64,000 nucleotides of DNA from Plasmopara viticola (GCA_001695595.3 MBPM02000001.1:682001-746000), one strand, 5' to 3'. Positions 21,860-36,159 are shown, counted from the stretch's first letter. A program made the numbers and translations. Notes: generated by a model from the sequence alone, not told the origin.

Positions 21860-22690
21860 ACGCGCACTGACGTGACTTGCGAACAAAAAGTGCAAGTGTC
21901 ACTAAAACGGGAAGTGTCGTAATAGAAATATGCTGTCGATCAAGTTCAAGTTGTTGTCTGGTTTCTAATGAAAACGGTATACTTCTACTGCGGTAAGAAT
22001 TACGTCGGTCGGACGGAAATTTATAAATATAAAATAGAAATGAATTAAATTGTCTATCGCATAGTTTGGCTGATGTGATACTCACAGGAATTAATACATA
22101 TTATAATAAGCATTTCTATAAATTATCAGAGGGTATTCATCGTTGTGCTTCTGTTTATAGAAAGTAAAGCTAGCATTTGGTATAGTTAGCCAACGCGGAA
22201 TGTGATCACACGGGTAGATGCTGCGGCTTGGAGATGGTAAGACAACTCACTGATCGTACTATGAAGCATGCGCAAGCTTGCCAATTTCTTTGGGTCATCT
22301 TAGCGAACGAGAACTTTTGTTTACTCAGGGTGAAAATTTAATTAGGCTTACGCATGACCGAAATCGACTTTATTTCTCTTGCCGCTATTTAGCAATGAAT
22401 ATATGATTTACGACGTGAAATCAAGGTGCTCGAGCGTAACAGTAATCGTGTGTATTTCTTAAATATTTCCATTGGCCGATGCACTGCGACAAATTTTAGA
22501 GGTGATGCTTGAGAATGATAGTCTCTTCTTATCACAACTTTTTTACAAGGCACAAACACGCGGCAACATGAATGGTTTCTATAAGCAAATTTGATTGTTC
22601 GCGCGACCACACAAAGGCTAAAGAGGTCAAATGCCGGCGTCAGTAATGCCCTGCGAGCACCAACCCTAGTGCCATAAGAGCGAAGCGTTT
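21860..22690. other. intergenic, nothing recognised
   Basis: The upstream flank of the adenylate kinase gene, followed by AT-rich sequence without convincing open frames, repeats or RNA genes. Confidence 0.4.
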
Positions 22691-22705
22691 GGCAAGTCTT
22701 ATAGA
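22691..22705. repeat. SINE target-site duplication, left
   Basis: 15-bp sequence identical to 23025-23039 on the other side of the SINE-like element. Confidence 0.8.
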
Positions 22706-23024
22706 GATTTGAGCTACCGGAACCCACGCGCAAGGACTAAGCTGTCTATATCGCGGGATGCTGGTAGCAATCCGATCCACATTGGGACCAGGTTCCGTAC
22801 CCCTCATTACACTATGGGGTTTTTATGGTCAGTGGGACGTCCCACCCAACCCTTTTGTTACCCAACCGGGCGCGAGTTGGTAGGGAGTCACACACTCGGG
22901 TGTGATGGCTCGTCCACTTTAGTGACCTATCTCCGGCTACCTTAATTCGAATCCTATGGGTATCGAGCCAGGTACCTCCCGGTCCTAGGTCGAACGGCTG
23001 ACCGCTCGAGCCACAGGGTCGGAT
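22706..23024 (-). mobile_element. tRNA-derived SINE with target-site duplication
   Basis: About 319 bp. On the - strand its head contains an RNA polymerase III A-box-like TGGCTCGAGCGG (plus-strand 23002-23013) and, 32 bp on, a B-box-like GGCTCGATACC (22959-22969), the arrangement of a tRNA-derived SINE. The element is flanked by a perfect 15-bp duplication GGCAAGTCTTATAGA (22691-22705 and 23025-23039), as expected for target-primed retrotransposition. A second diverged copy lies 0.6 kb downstream. No coding capacity. Confidence 0.75.
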
Positions 23025-23039
23025 GGCAAGTCTTATAGA
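23025..23039. repeat. SINE target-site duplication, right
   Basis: 15-bp sequence identical to 22691-22705. Confidence 0.8.
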
Positions 23040-23299
23040 TCGGTAGGCTTGTCAAATTGTCTGCATTGCCGCCCCAGGAGCCTACTCTTCATCCACTTTG
23101 AAAGGATAAATGACTTGACTTGCTAAGTGTCACAGTCCAGAAATTTTTGTCTCCAGTGTCTCCTCTCCAACAGATCAAGCTTTACAGCTAATAAAACACA
23201 AATAGGCGCGTCTCGACCCCGAGGATAGGTGCGCAGAAAGAGGTAGTCTGGTGTATGGCAGTTCCACAGCCTCGACGGCACAAGTTAGACAGCTCCTCC

Positions 23300-23592
23300 T
23301 GGTATTAGAACTTCCGGAACGCGCACGCGAGGACTTAGCTGTCATTGGCGCGAGATGCTGGTAGCTTCTTGACCCATTGTGGAATCGAATTTCGTAGCCC
23401 TGCAATTTTTTAATGTGACGTCCAGCCCATCCAGCTGTTACACACTCATTTGAGTTTGGGTTTATGGGGCAGTCACACGTTCAAGTGTGCCGTCTACGTT
23501 AGTGATATATCTGCGGCTGACTAAAATCGGGTCCTTTGGAAAACCTTCTAGTCCCGGGTCGAGCAACCAACCACTCGAATCAAAGGGTCAGC
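23300..23592 (-). mobile_element. diverged second SINE copy
   Basis: Aligns along its length with the 22.7-23.0 kb element: shared GATGCTGGTAGC, TTCGTAGCCCT/TTCCGTACCCCT, CACACTC..GTGTG, TATCTSCGGCT and TCGAGCAACC/TCGAACGGCT blocks in the same order and orientation. The A box is degenerate (TGATTCGAGTGG, plus-strand 23571-23582). I did not find a clear target-site duplication, consistent with greater age. Confidence 0.6.
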
Positions 23593-26500
23593 TGATGGGA
23601 TAATCCCCTTTATGACAGGTCGATCATTTGTAGTCTACAATTGAATATATGATAATAAACAATACATACTCATAATGTAAGTCAGATAGCGATCTGCGAC
23701 CCGCATTGGTCTCCAAATGATAGAAATTTGAGCTCATACTTCTTAGAATTAATAGCTACGGCGCCCACTGCAAATCTGATGGATTCGTAGATAGAAGAAA
23801 ACTTAAATCCGAACGTAAACGTTAAAAGGACAAAAAAAGCTCTGCGGCTGCAAGCATTTTTTCGACAAATATTCAAAGGGATTGCTCACGTTTAATTAGA
23901 GGACTTTTTAGCATGTGTACAACTCATTTTGTTGGATTGTGTGGATGCGTCTTACACATGTAATTAGCTGGGTTTATCTTGTTGACAGAGGAAAGAAGTT
24001 GTTGAGAATGTCTCTCGTCTTTTTAAAGAGCAGAGAATATGTACTTGCACATGGTATGATGTTGGCTGATATCTGATTCGGTGGCTATATAAGCTTATCG
24101 CGTCTTAATACTTTGGATGCGATAAATTACGTCAAGTCGGCAATGCATTCGGTCAATAAGTACTTAAACCGACTTTGTTGTATACGAGATCCTATATCTC
24201 GAAATGAGCGGCTGACTTGTGGTCTTCCAAATTCGACAAAACTAGGGGAAACAAGAACAAAACTTTGCCTTCAAAAAGGCGTAAGTGTTCCAGGGACAAT
24301 TAACATTAAAGGAGGTAAGTGTGCCTCACGCTTAGTGCTCGCTGATGCCGGGATCCAATGTCATAAGCATACTCGATATTCGACGCAGTCTCTCGATCAA
24401 TAGTAATCGGATTGTTAAGCACATGATTACACAGCTCACTTTTTCAAAAACAAGAACTATTACAGCGAGTGTCGCGTAGGGTGAGATAATTGTCTATCTC
24501 ACTCTGCAGTAGCCGGTGGGGCTGACGAGACACTTCATTATACGCTTCAAAGCTCGCAGTGTGAGTCTGGTAGCGTTAAATACATAAAAATAGTCTGCTT
24601 CGATCCCCATCTTCGTCTAGACGATTTATTTAACTGGACTCACTCCACTTACACCATTCCAAAAGGGCGTTGGCTCAATAGGTACAAGGTGCCGTAGCAA
24701 TTTTATACGTGTTGGATCCCGATGTATACCAGGTGTGTTTGACAAGAAAGTCGGATGACTTGGGAGGCTCATCCAGTATGTTATTAGAAATTTCAAGCAA
24801 TGGCACAAGTCACACCGGTGATGTCTGATAGACAGAAATCTCCGTAGGAGAATGTCGACTTTTATGGACTTAAGGAGGCTGAAAAATTTATGGAGGAGAG
24901 TGCAAAGAGGTTCATACATCTGGTAGGTGTCACGAGAGGTGGTGATTTTACTGTATTGCGTGTTGTAGCCAAGTGATATTGAACAACAAGCATTAAAATT
25001 AAAGGACCTAACCAAGGAAGAGATCATAGTCTCACAATCAACGCTTGATAAAAAACGCTATATTTGATGGTGAGATTAGGACACGTACCCCACATCAGCT
25101 TAGGAATATTTCAAAAAGACTAATATAGTGTCGACTAGCTCGTATAAGTAGCCGAATGCTGACCAAGCATATAGATGCCACAGATCTCATGTCGCGAATT
25201 ATGTTTCTACGAAAGTTACAATACTAGAATATTGCCATCAGCATCGGCACATCTGAAAGGTGGATCGAGATAAGCTTTTGAAAACATGTTCGGATACAAT
25301 TAAGCAAAATCAACTACCACTAGCAATAATTCTACCGGCATGTGCATCCGAAGAAGTGAAGTTTTTAGGCCTTTGGCAGCATCTAAAGTAACTGCTATTT
25401 GTAAAAAAACTCCGTTATAGCTACTTTTGCGTAATATATCCCACCATCAACTTTTTATACCATCGTATCCTTATCAAGGAGGTATTTGTCTATACCTCCA
25501 CTAGAAGTGGCCTCATTAAGCTAAATGGCCTGCACAAAAATTTCACATCTAAGCCATTGGTGTAAAGAAGCAAGTAGAGAGCTTATGCAAGCACCCGATG
25601 TAGGAAGATTCATGGGCACAGCACACTCGGATGCAAATCTGCGCTAGTAGCATATGCTCCATACGTGAACGCTCTATTGTAAAAATTGTAATTGATACAT
25701 TATAAAAGATCCCATGTACCACTTAATGGGATTGCGACCCTTTCGATAGCGCTTTATGATCTTGTAATTCTTACTATCCCAGATCTCTTTTAGACGCTCA
25801 AGTCACTCTTCGATATTCAATTGGGAGCACTGCGATGCTAAAAATGAAACGCAAAGCACCAGCTCCTGCTACAGATCCGAGGCCATTTTGCCAGCCTGCG
25901 CGCATCGTATGACAGCCGGGTACGATTTGCAGCTACAGCAGCTTATCTAAGTAGGCATCTTTGGTAGCTTGCTTCGAGTCTTGATGGGTAGTCAGAAAAG
26001 CACGAAATTGCTATTTGTGATCTTTCTCGAGCTCACTTACAATTGAGTGTAATTTGTTTTTATGCTTCAGCGATGCTGTATATATTTACGCCATGGGATT
26101 TAAAAACGTGGATCTATTAATTTAAAGTAAACTTCACAATGGCTGTGGGTTAACACACTGAGTATACACTTTTCTTTATTAGTGTGATCGTTGATCGCTG
26201 TGGTATGTACCGCCTTAAAATTACCATCTATGAATAAGCAGTGGTGCGTTAAATCCTCAAAACCTTTTTTGTCGAATTATTAAGCTAAAGATATCGGGCA
26301 TTTGATGGAACCGTACACAAGGTACTCACATTGCATAAATGTCAGGTGTCATAGATAACTGTGTAAGCGCTCGTTGTAAATATGTAGAAACTATACTTGC
26401 TATCCAGCCTAAGCGAAGTCAATTTGCGAGTGGAGCGTTGCATTCTCTTAAGTTTTCTGAGCTAACGACTCGTCATTCTTTTTGAACTATGGCTCGCAGC

Positions 26501-29500
26501 AGCACGGTACCTTAAGCACCGCTTACGCTGCTGCATGTACTAATTGTTACAGTACCACCAATCTTGGGGGCGTAAACGTAGTCTTGTTGAAGTCGTATCT
26601 ACGACGTCCAGTCATCCATATCAAAGTGAACATTCAGACTTCCATCACTTCTCAAAGTAAAAATATACTTTTTTTCTCGAGCTACTACTTCTGAACATAG
26701 CATCAGCGTTGCGCGTGAATGTTTCGTCACTTGAAGCTGGCGCTCGCTCTCTTTGTTGTTTGAAGATGAAAGGGAACGATGCATCAGCATTTTGTGGCAC
26801 ACTTCCTACCTTCCGCTATCATGTCGCACAAAACCGACGTCTGGCGGACGCAATTCATAATATCTCAATCCTTGATGCTGACAACGTTGACTGTCTACAA
26901 CAGGAAATGCACTGGGTGTCACAGATTCAAGACTTTCAGGTCCTGTTCGAGCCTCTAGCGTGCTCAAAATATGATAGGAGCTTATCAGCATAGAGGTATT
27001 GAGCACTAAAACTTGGCTTTCCACCTTCAAAGAAGTCACCCAATGGCGAAACTCGTACAGAACATCATATCTGCTCGCTAGCTTTAGAGACAATTATACG
27101 AGGGGGTATTATTTGATGGCGTTAAGCAATCTTTGGATCTAAATTCAAAGTTAAATAAAGTTGTGGTGTGGTGGAATTGTCACAAAACCTGCACTTATTG
27201 TAGGTCGGAGAACTGATGACTCATGATTTACTTCTGGAATGATTGAGGAACACTTTTAGCGAGAGAAAGATCAAGTTGGTCAGTGTGTTAGCCATTAGCT
27301 GAAGTTTGAAGTTGTGATTTGTATGAATGGATAGTGGGTACTTCTAGCCAAAGGAGTATTTGCTTAATGCAGCTGATTGATGCTTTGCAAGGCTATTTAA
27401 GCAAAGTCCTACCTTTGCTTCTGGAGGAACACGTACACAACTAGTACGTGCTTAAAGATGACAGCAAATATTGCAGCTGTGAAAGACGTAGTTGGTTCAA
27501 AAACCGAGCGTTATGGTGAAGCTGCTAGTATACAATCGGCGCGGCGTGTAACTTGCGAATTAGAGGTCATCGTAAACAATATTCTCTGTCGAATATATGT
27601 TACATAGTCGGTCAAAAATCAAATCACCCTGAGCGCCGCCTATCTGATGCGCGTGGAGATATACATGTATTAGTAAACAGAGGATTTGTAAAGCTTAGCT
27701 GCCGCAGAACACGTCAAAGCGTCAACGCACGATAGTGATAAGCCGGTCATGATTGATAAAGCTACTAAATCGTTTTAGTGCATTACAGCATCAGAGGGTT
27801 ATTAAGATGAAGTTTGTAAAGACATCTCGGGCAAAGACGACAACTTTTGTTTCTCATCCACTGTGAATGACTTGACATTAAAAATTTAGGAAAACTCACT
27901 TTCCGAGCCATCTTGTTCTCGAGCTTTGCACGATACAGTATGTCGATTGTGTCACACTTCATCAAGGAATACTTTTTTAAGGTCTGATAAAAAAAACGAT
28001 TGTCATGCCTATTTAAACCTCACCATCAATTTTTAAGCACATCATTTACGATTATAGTACAAGTTGGCATATCTTATCGTCAATCGGACCTCGATGACAA
28101 TGGCTCTCGATGTGTATCTTTCCTCAAGTGAAGTTGGCTAATATTGGGAAGGGTGTGCTGCAAAATTAACAGGTCGGGCTTCAAAGTTATAGTGCAATCG
28201 TCCTAAATGATGGAATGTAGCTGCCCCTCATACGTCATAGTGTACCTTTGACGACAGTCAGCATACAAAGTCGATCTAACGCTGAGGGTAGTTGAGTGCA
28301 TCTAAAGCGATTGACTTTCTATTGACGCAATTGTCCAAGCCCAAGGCGTTTCTGCAGTCTTTGTCCATAGCCGTACAAAGTACGGAGAAGAAAAATTAAT
28401 TGGTTGCTATGCTCATGTGCATACGCAAGAATAAGCTCAGTTCTAATACAGACAAGTTTGGAGCAGAGAATTTTTCATTTCAAGGGCCCCATTGTTAAGA
28501 TTGGTTCCGGGAATTACTTAAGTTGAATGAAGACCATGGCAGGTAGCGATGAATTAAAAGAGCTTTGCAAAGAAGTGCTGTTTGCCACGTATTACAAATG
28601 TACAACAAAAGCTACGCAGACATGGCAAGACAATTCTTAGTAAGAGATCAAAAAGGATTTGAGGTACCCAAAATTACGAGGGTCTCGACCACTTAGACAA
28701 TATAATTAGCCGCCAACCCTATTCTTGCTGGATAACAATCGTTCAATGGCATTTTTGATGCATTTTATATAATAATTGGATACTTCACTGCTTTAAGCAG
28801 ATGCGGAAATTGAAAATGGGTGCTTAAAAGCGACTTGCGGTAAAGTATGCACTCGCCAAATATAAGGCTCACCTAGACCTTCGTGATCTCTACCAATCGC
28901 GGTCGTTGTGTGCGTCGACTCAGTCATTATACTCATCACAAAGTCGACAAATCAGCTATTACTTTGTAAGGTATAACTTTGCGGTAAAGGTTTTACCAGG
29001 CATTTAAAAGCTTTAGCTTCTTTACTATTAGTTTGCCCGAAATTTGGGTCACCTTTCGTGACACCTGAAACTTCATATATTTCAGATCTAATCTGTCGTG
29101 CAAACACGCGAGAACACATGCACGTAGCTCTTGTTAATCGGACTCGAACGACAAATTGTCGAAGCGCGAGACTACATCTGTCTACCATTAAAAGCTCGGC
29201 GGCTGTCAAGCTGTAGCCACGATCAAGAGATGTAGGGACTTTCGATATAATGGGCTTGAAGCATCGTATCCTCTATGGTGTCTGCATACACCGCTTTGCT
29301 GCCATATTGGTCGGGAGAGCGTATTTTATGATCTTCCGATTTTGGAGCTCTTATCGGTACAAATGAAATTGCATAGGGGTCAACACCAGCGAAAATGCTC
29401 TCGCCAGATGCGGCTACGCCGCTGGTAAGTCTGCTTGTGCTCTCCATTGTTGGCAGCCCGTCAATGTGCTTTTTGTGTTATTTTTCACCAATGAATGGAA

Positions 29501-31488
29501 AAGTGTTGTCGGCAATCTTAAGCTTTCTTGACTATAACGAGATGGTTTGCTTTTACTGTTTAAATTAGGTTGCAGTACCGCACAATCTACAAAGACACGA
29601 AGAACAGTACGCACTGATCAAAAATCAAGTGTACATTCTGGGTTTCAAGCTCTTCGAAGTCTATTCACACCACTCATCTATTAGGCGATAAATGCGAATT
29701 AAAAATGCTGAGGCAGTTTCTCGTTTTTGCGGAATATATTTTGGTTTGTATACAAACCTAGCACGTCCAATGCGCTCATCGAAGTGACTTTGGACGATGA
29801 TCTGGCCAGTCAAAAGCTCCAAAGCCGTCAACCAGATAAAATTGATGCAAATCGAGAGCTCACCAGCGATTCCTCATTGCAGACAAATATGTTAAATGTT
29901 AGTGGTAGACGCCTCGATAGCGATAGCAAGTAGATCGACAGAGCGGTTGCTACTACAGGGTGACCCAGCAAAATCAGTCCAAGCCGCATATATAATTGAT
30001 GGATACCTGCAGCACGAGGTGCTTATGAAGAACCATGATTATTCAAATCGTTATCATCTAGGCCAAGATTGAGGAATCTTTAAGATCTGCGCATAGCTCG
30101 AATTCGCGCCCCACTCGCCCATATTTTTAAAAGTCTGCTAGTACTAGTGAACTGGTTGAAGCATGTAAATATCAACTCGGTTTTTGTCTTGCTTGAAGGC
30201 TGCCTATAGGGATATAATGGTGTTTGCTCGTCAAAAAAGTAAGATCGTGCAGTTGATACCCGACCTGGTTGGTCATACTGGGAGCAGACACAAAAAGCTT
30301 ATTCATTTCATTTCTAGATATTACACGTGGTGTTGTCGGATAGTTACTTGCGCATTACTTCTGAATGATTGAAAAACGCTGTTTTAGTAGTCGAGACTTG
30401 TTTGCTGATAGCAACAGCGGATCAGTTGCAATCGGATGATCAAACAAAGAAAAAATAAATGTACACGTAGTAATATAAGTACTATTTTGCCCATCTCATA
30501 GGCGACAAGCTCTCAATGGTAAAGTTTGCACTTAGCAATACAGTCCATGCACAACGAGATTCTCCGAGCAAGTGCCCCCCCCACACCTCTACTTCAGCTT
30601 TAGTCTCCTTCTAGAAACAATTACTTGTTTTTTCAAAAGATGTCTAAATTTTACCAGCAAATTAAAAGCGGCAATCGTTGTCGCTCTGGATGATCAAAGA
30701 TTTTCGGACTAAAATGCAAGATAAAATTTACACGTGTTTTTTAAGGAATGTTATTAGAATGCTAATCATTACATCCAAGCGACTAGAGCTTAATGGTATA
30801 AACAAGATGACACATCGCTTCTCCAGACATTTTACCATGTCGGAAAGGCATAAGTCGGCGTACATCATTAAAGATGTCATTACTCAACATATTTATGCAA
30901 AGTTTACAAAAATTGATGCGTTTGAGGACTTAAAGTCGTTTACGATTTTAAAGGTGCCCTCGACAATCAAGATGTGCTGTGCATTGCTGGTAAGCAGCGT
31001 ACAGTTAGCATACGGAGGCGGATAGCGCTCATTACCATCGACAGATGAGACTTAACGCTGAATAGCCGAGAAATTAATAGGACTCGTACTTATAATCTGT
31101 GGCTCACAACAAATTAAATCATTTATAGACACAATACTGCTGTGACGCACGGCATTCGATACGACTAAGTAGCTCACCACAATTACAAATTATATTCTCC
31201 CTCTTCATACGTCTTAATTGTCCGACTTCTTTCCGAAAAAGCCACGGCTTGATCGCTAGGGCTGACACAGGGAGCAATCTCAGGCACGAACACTTCTTTG
31301 GTGGTAGTTGTATGTTGCTTCGCAGGATTTAGAGAATGGGCAAGAAAGTAGCGGTCTTTTCAGGCAACCGAGATCAGACAGCTGCTCCTCTATGTGCAGC
31401 GCGTAGTAAAGCAGAAGAATTCCACCGCCGTAATAATCTCGTTTTAAAAGTTTCGTTGTATATATTGGGCGGATTTCCAAAGGTCTTG
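23593..31488. other. gene desert, decayed sequence
   Basis: AT-rich, with no frame longer than about 135 codons and none with a recognisable domain. Some short frames have retroelement-like composition (for example 30678-31025 +, faintly like a copia reverse-transcriptase segment), but stops and frame changes are too frequent for assignment. No tRNA, rRNA or array was seen. Confidence 0.4.
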
Positions 31489-31713
31489 GCTATCCGGACT
31501 CAGAATTGATGGAGAATCATAAAAAAATTCAGACGTTTTGGCCGCACTTGGGTTTTGGTTGTAGTCACTCTATGCCCGCTTCCAAACTGGACGCTAAAAG
31601 TTAAATTAAGGCGATATATCGTAGCTATCCGGACTCAAAAGTGATGGAGAATAAAAAAAATCAGTTTTTTTGGTCGCACTTGGATTATAATTGCAGTCAC
31701 CCTAAGCCCGCTC
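31489..31713. repeat. direct repeat, two copies, about 135-bp period
   Basis: Copy 1 (about 31489-31581) and copy 2 (about 31624-31713) share GCTATCCGGACTCA, TGATGGAGAAT, TTTTGG(C/T)CGCACTTGG and CC(C)GCT(T)CC blocks in order, with roughly 80 percent identity by eye. A shared GGCGATAT follows each copy, so the unit may be the full 135 bp. Confidence 0.7.
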
Positions 31714-34700
31714 CTTTAATTCAATTTTTTTGCGTCCGGTTTGGCGATATGCCGAAGCCAAGAATTCAAGATATCTTCCCACCCACCAATTAAGACATTG
31801 CAATTCGAGCTTACGTACGTAAAAACGTTATCTAATGTGGTCGGAACTTTCACTCTTTGGTGAAGGAGGAACATTTAATTCCAAAAAGGTCTTCTCAGTG
31901 TATAATATTTTGGCAATTGTACCCCAGACCGAATGCAAGCACCTAAAACTCGGGCTCTCAACAACGCATAATGACATTTGTATGCGGTGTCGTCGTATGA
32001 TGACGTTGACTTAATGGCTTTTTAAGAACAAAGTTCTCATTTTTCTGTCTCTTACTCAAAACATATTTCTTTCGCCATACCCCCGGAGAGCCCTCGCGGC
32101 GCAAAGAGCAGATGAGCATACTGATATTCGCTGTGGCTTGCATCGGTCGGAAGGTATATCCAGCAAGGCCTCCCTTTCTCGGCAGATCCACTATCTGGGG
32201 AGTAAATGGCTTTCTACTGAATAGATATATAGTAATTCGCAATGCTCCGGACCGGCACAATGGGCTCTTCCCGATAGGCCCAAATGTAGGTGATACGCTG
32301 TACAAAGCAACTCGGAACGTGTCATTGTTTTTTTTGTGTTGACGTGCATGTTGTGCCGGCTTGGACCTTGGTCTAAGGATTTTCGCTTCTTCTCCTTAGT
32401 GAGAAGAGCATGACGATTGTTTACCGAAGTACTCGCATCACTTTAATGTATTGGCCAAGGGAGGAGGTGTGAGTAAATTATTGAGCAAAGACAGATAGTA
32501 TGCACGCGTTTTCTGTCAGAGAAATGCTGAAGGTACGAGCAGCACATGGACAGACAAACCAAGTCGAATTTGCCACCCATGACGCCGGGCAGTCTTTGGC
32601 ATAAGCATAACTTTTGACGATTATGCTGCCTTAGCCTTGAAGGTCGCCTTTTGAAGGTGGACATGTCCTCTTTTAGGTTTAATTTGGCCATCAGTAAGCG
32701 ACCCGACCGACTGTCAGTCTTGTTTGGTGCCATTTGGTTCAACGTAATAATCGAACTTGCGTTTTGTATCAAAGTTATAGATGTATTGGACAAAAGAGAT
32801 CATTTTTATTAGTATAATGTAAGTCTAATGAGGTGATGTAACGGACCGCTACTTAAAGCCAGAACGTTATGCTAAAAAGCAGATAATAATCATTCGGGGG
32901 TAAAAACAACATGATTTTCATGTAATCGAGTCTAGTCACTTCATCGAGAATTAAATATACATCGATACTTTATTCGAGCAATTCATGATTGACTACAGTC
33001 GATCGCACACTTCGATCTCTTGAGACTTGAAATAGTGAGCAGTCGCAAAGAGCGTGCGAACTCAACATCCACCTTAGCTCCCCCTACCTGACGCATTCTC
33101 CTGCAACTGGACAAGATTTGATAAAATTAATCGTGTCGACTTTGAAGTCAAGACAGTGTTGCATGCGTTTGATACAGCAAGGCTACGACGATGGCAAGGA
33201 ATAATTGCGAGATGTGCAAGGGTCTATGGCTTTGTATATGTACGTTTTAAAGTATATTTAATATGTCTGAATTTCTGCTGATGGATAGAAGTATTTATAC
33301 TGACGATACAATTGTACCGTTAATAGTAATTACTTTAATTGTTTTGGTAGCCGTGATTACTCCTACTAGTCGTGATCATCCCCGACATTATTAATAGCGT
33401 TCTTGATGTGATCTATCTATGTTCTAAGACGATCCTCTACAAAAGCGTAAATCGCATTGTTTCGGCAACAAGTACAGCATCAAGTCATAGTCACCAAATT
33501 GTGTTAGAAGTGACAGAAAGTTGTGGATTTTTGTTGCTTTGGAATTAAGGAATCTACTGTACAATCAGCATGCCTCAACTAGCTTTACAAGCCGTTTTCG
33601 TGAATAAGTTGACCATCTCTCGCATTCCGATCGCGCTATTGGATCGAGGCTTTAGTCTGAAGTGGCTTGATTAGCCTGAAGACTTGCTTATGTCAGCCCT
33701 CCCCCAAAGCGTAGGCAAGTCCACTGTCAGTGTCTCAGTGACTTAGTATCTAGGAAGACATACGAGCCAATTGACTGAATGCCAAGGTATTCAACGAAAT
33801 ACTCTGCCAAATAATGAAATAGCAAAATTGATTTTAGAACTTAAGATTGTAGGATTCGAATGCTAAGAAATCAACAACGAATGCGAATAATGCAGTCTTC
33901 AAGACTACATGCGTCCGCAAATCATTGCCAAAATAGCTTAGCGTATAATTGTACAAGAATGCGAACACAACCAGTACACAATGCTGAATTATTTAAGCCA
34001 TACATTGACCCAAATTAGATGAACGCGAAAGCGTTGACATCGGGCCATAACCAGGCTACAAGGGTTGCGTCCAGCAGTGAGGCTGCTGGTACAAAGTGCA
34101 ACAACCTTTGTTTCGATGGGAGAAATTCGAGAAAATTGGTGCGGAGCGTTGCAACTATGTGATACGGTTAAAGAAGGCTTAGGAGTCTTGAAGATGAGAA
34201 ACCTAGCACATTTCTTTGGTGAAATTGATAGAACATGGTGATTCAGCTCCGAATCTGCATGCACTAGACGTCGATCGCAAACGACAATGAATTAAAGATT
34301 ACTTAGTGCACCACGCGATGGTGGGAATCTGTCCTCTTCCGTGTCTTTATAATTAAGAGGGATAGTGCTTATTCCACGTAAAGTGCATTCTTGCGTAATG
34401 CCGGTACCAGGACCAAAGACGATACCCTTTTCAATGGAAAGGATATTTTTACACCGAGAGTCCATAGGAGGCAGAGGCCCCGAGTCGGAAAGTTTTCTCG
34501 ATGTTGTGAAATCTTTTGAACATGATAAGCAGCGTTTTTGATTTGATTATGCGTTTTGCTTCTAACTTTAGAGATACCGGAGCCACAAGAAGACTTCATT
34601 CCGAATTTGTAATGATCACTGCATAAGCGGTTCTCATGGAATCATGATATCAATGAGCATAAGTCGTGGGACGAACGCTTCTATAATGAGTCTTTAGCTG

Positions 34701-35979
34701 AGCGAACTTGTACAGAACAATTTTACTAAAGCTACAGAGCTATGATGAAGTGCCAGCAGAGAGTACAGGCTCGTGTACTATTGTAACCAGCACTTACAAA
34801 GCATTTTGTCGTCCACAGACCTTACATAAGGCATGACTACAACAAGAGCAGTTTGTTGTGCCGGCACCGAGCCTCCGCTGCGAGCCGAGCTCGGTAGTCG
34901 ACTTAGGACTGCGGTAATGACAGCTTAGCCTTTTAAGCCGCATGTGCCTCATACAGAACATTCGTAATGGCCAGAGGTTCAATGCCGTAGGTGCTTGCGG
35001 TAGTAGTTGAAGCCTCTCGGGCTATCTCGCCCTATCTGTTGAGCACGATGTATGCGCATATGTTATGTGCACATTAGAAAATTAGCAGAGATCACTCCAC
35101 TGTGACCACACCTCGTCTCTTTGCGCCTCACCAAAATTTTGATAATGAGGTCCTGCCCCCAAGGCACCAGAATTCGATTGAAGAGCAAGATCAGATAGCT
35201 TGGGGAACAGTGGGAGCTCCAGTTGCTCGTGAGAAGGAGTACAGTCTGATTTTTCGATGAGCGCGGCATATACAGGGTACCATCCAAGAGCACTCGGATT
35301 GGTGATGGAAGCTAAAGGCTCTCGAGCTTGGCTCGGTCTGAACCGACGGGAGCACTTACTCTCTTCACCCTCCAACGCTCAATTTGAGATTGGCGAATCG
35401 GGGTCAATGATTTAACTTACGTCGTGTTTACTCTGAATAAAGGGTGACTGATACTCGTCAATGTATGAGCAACTATATCGTTATCCAATCTACGGCGTAC
35501 TTAAGCCGTAATGGTATGTGGTATCCGGACAGTGTTGGCTTGACTCATGCCTTAATAAATTCCCTAATGTACGCTTCGACTATGCAACGGGTTCAGGGAT
35601 TCACGAGTCTTTCTTTCATCCAAAACGAACGAAACAGCTCAGTAGTATCAAATGTAGATCAAGCAAAGCAAAGTGGGTAGCTAATCTGGGAGTTAATCTC
35701 CATGTATTCAGAAACGGGTCAGAGATTTACCAACAGGCAAAAGCACAACGCAACAGACCAGCTGAAATAGTTCCAGATGTTTGTACCACACTAGCGTGCA
35801 ATCACACTAATTAATCACTGTACATTAACTTCATGCTGAAAGACTACCCTTTGTAATTTAGAAATTTCAACTGTGTGGCTTCAACCAATAATCACAGTAA
35901 GAATCGCTTCTCACTATGTGACCACGAGCACCCTTGCCTTGTACTCTTGAACTTGACGCGACAAATGCTACTATGTAAC
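31714..35979. other. gene desert, nothing recognised
   Basis: Many short frames on both strands, none with a recognisable motif. The best-looking is 35082-35375 (-), a Pro/Ser/Leu-rich 97-codon frame that I cannot identify. Confidence 0.35.
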
Positions 35980-36159
35980 ACAGTCGCGAATGAAGCTGAT
36001 TCAAAGTCGGTCGACGAACGAGAGTTGGGCAGTGAGCGGGGCGAAGTTGGTTAACGTGAGAGAGTGTTGAAAGCTTAAAGCAAATTGAGAAGTGATATTA
36101 AGTGAAAAACTCTTATGACTTTTTTTTTGCTGCAGCCTAACTGGTGACTCTCAGTCATC
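35980..36159 (-). mobile_element. inverted LTR fragment
   Basis: This 180-bp stretch is similar to the reverse complement of 41753-41924, inside the right-hand LTR of the gypsy element. Shared blocks include ACAGTCGCG, GTGGGGCGAAGT / GCGGGGCGAAGT and CTGGTG(A/G)CTCTCAG. It is on the opposite strand from the element's own LTRs, so it derives from another inserted or rearranged copy. Confidence 0.6.

Noticed and set aside
30678..31025. Possible copia-type reverse-transcriptase remnant
   Set aside because: Only a short stretch (MLIITSKRLELNGINKM...HFTMSE) recalls a copia RT segment, with no catalytic motif or neighbouring domains.
35082..35375. 97-codon - strand frame with good-looking composition
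   Set aside because: No homology recalled, overlaps another open frame, and lies in decayed DNA.
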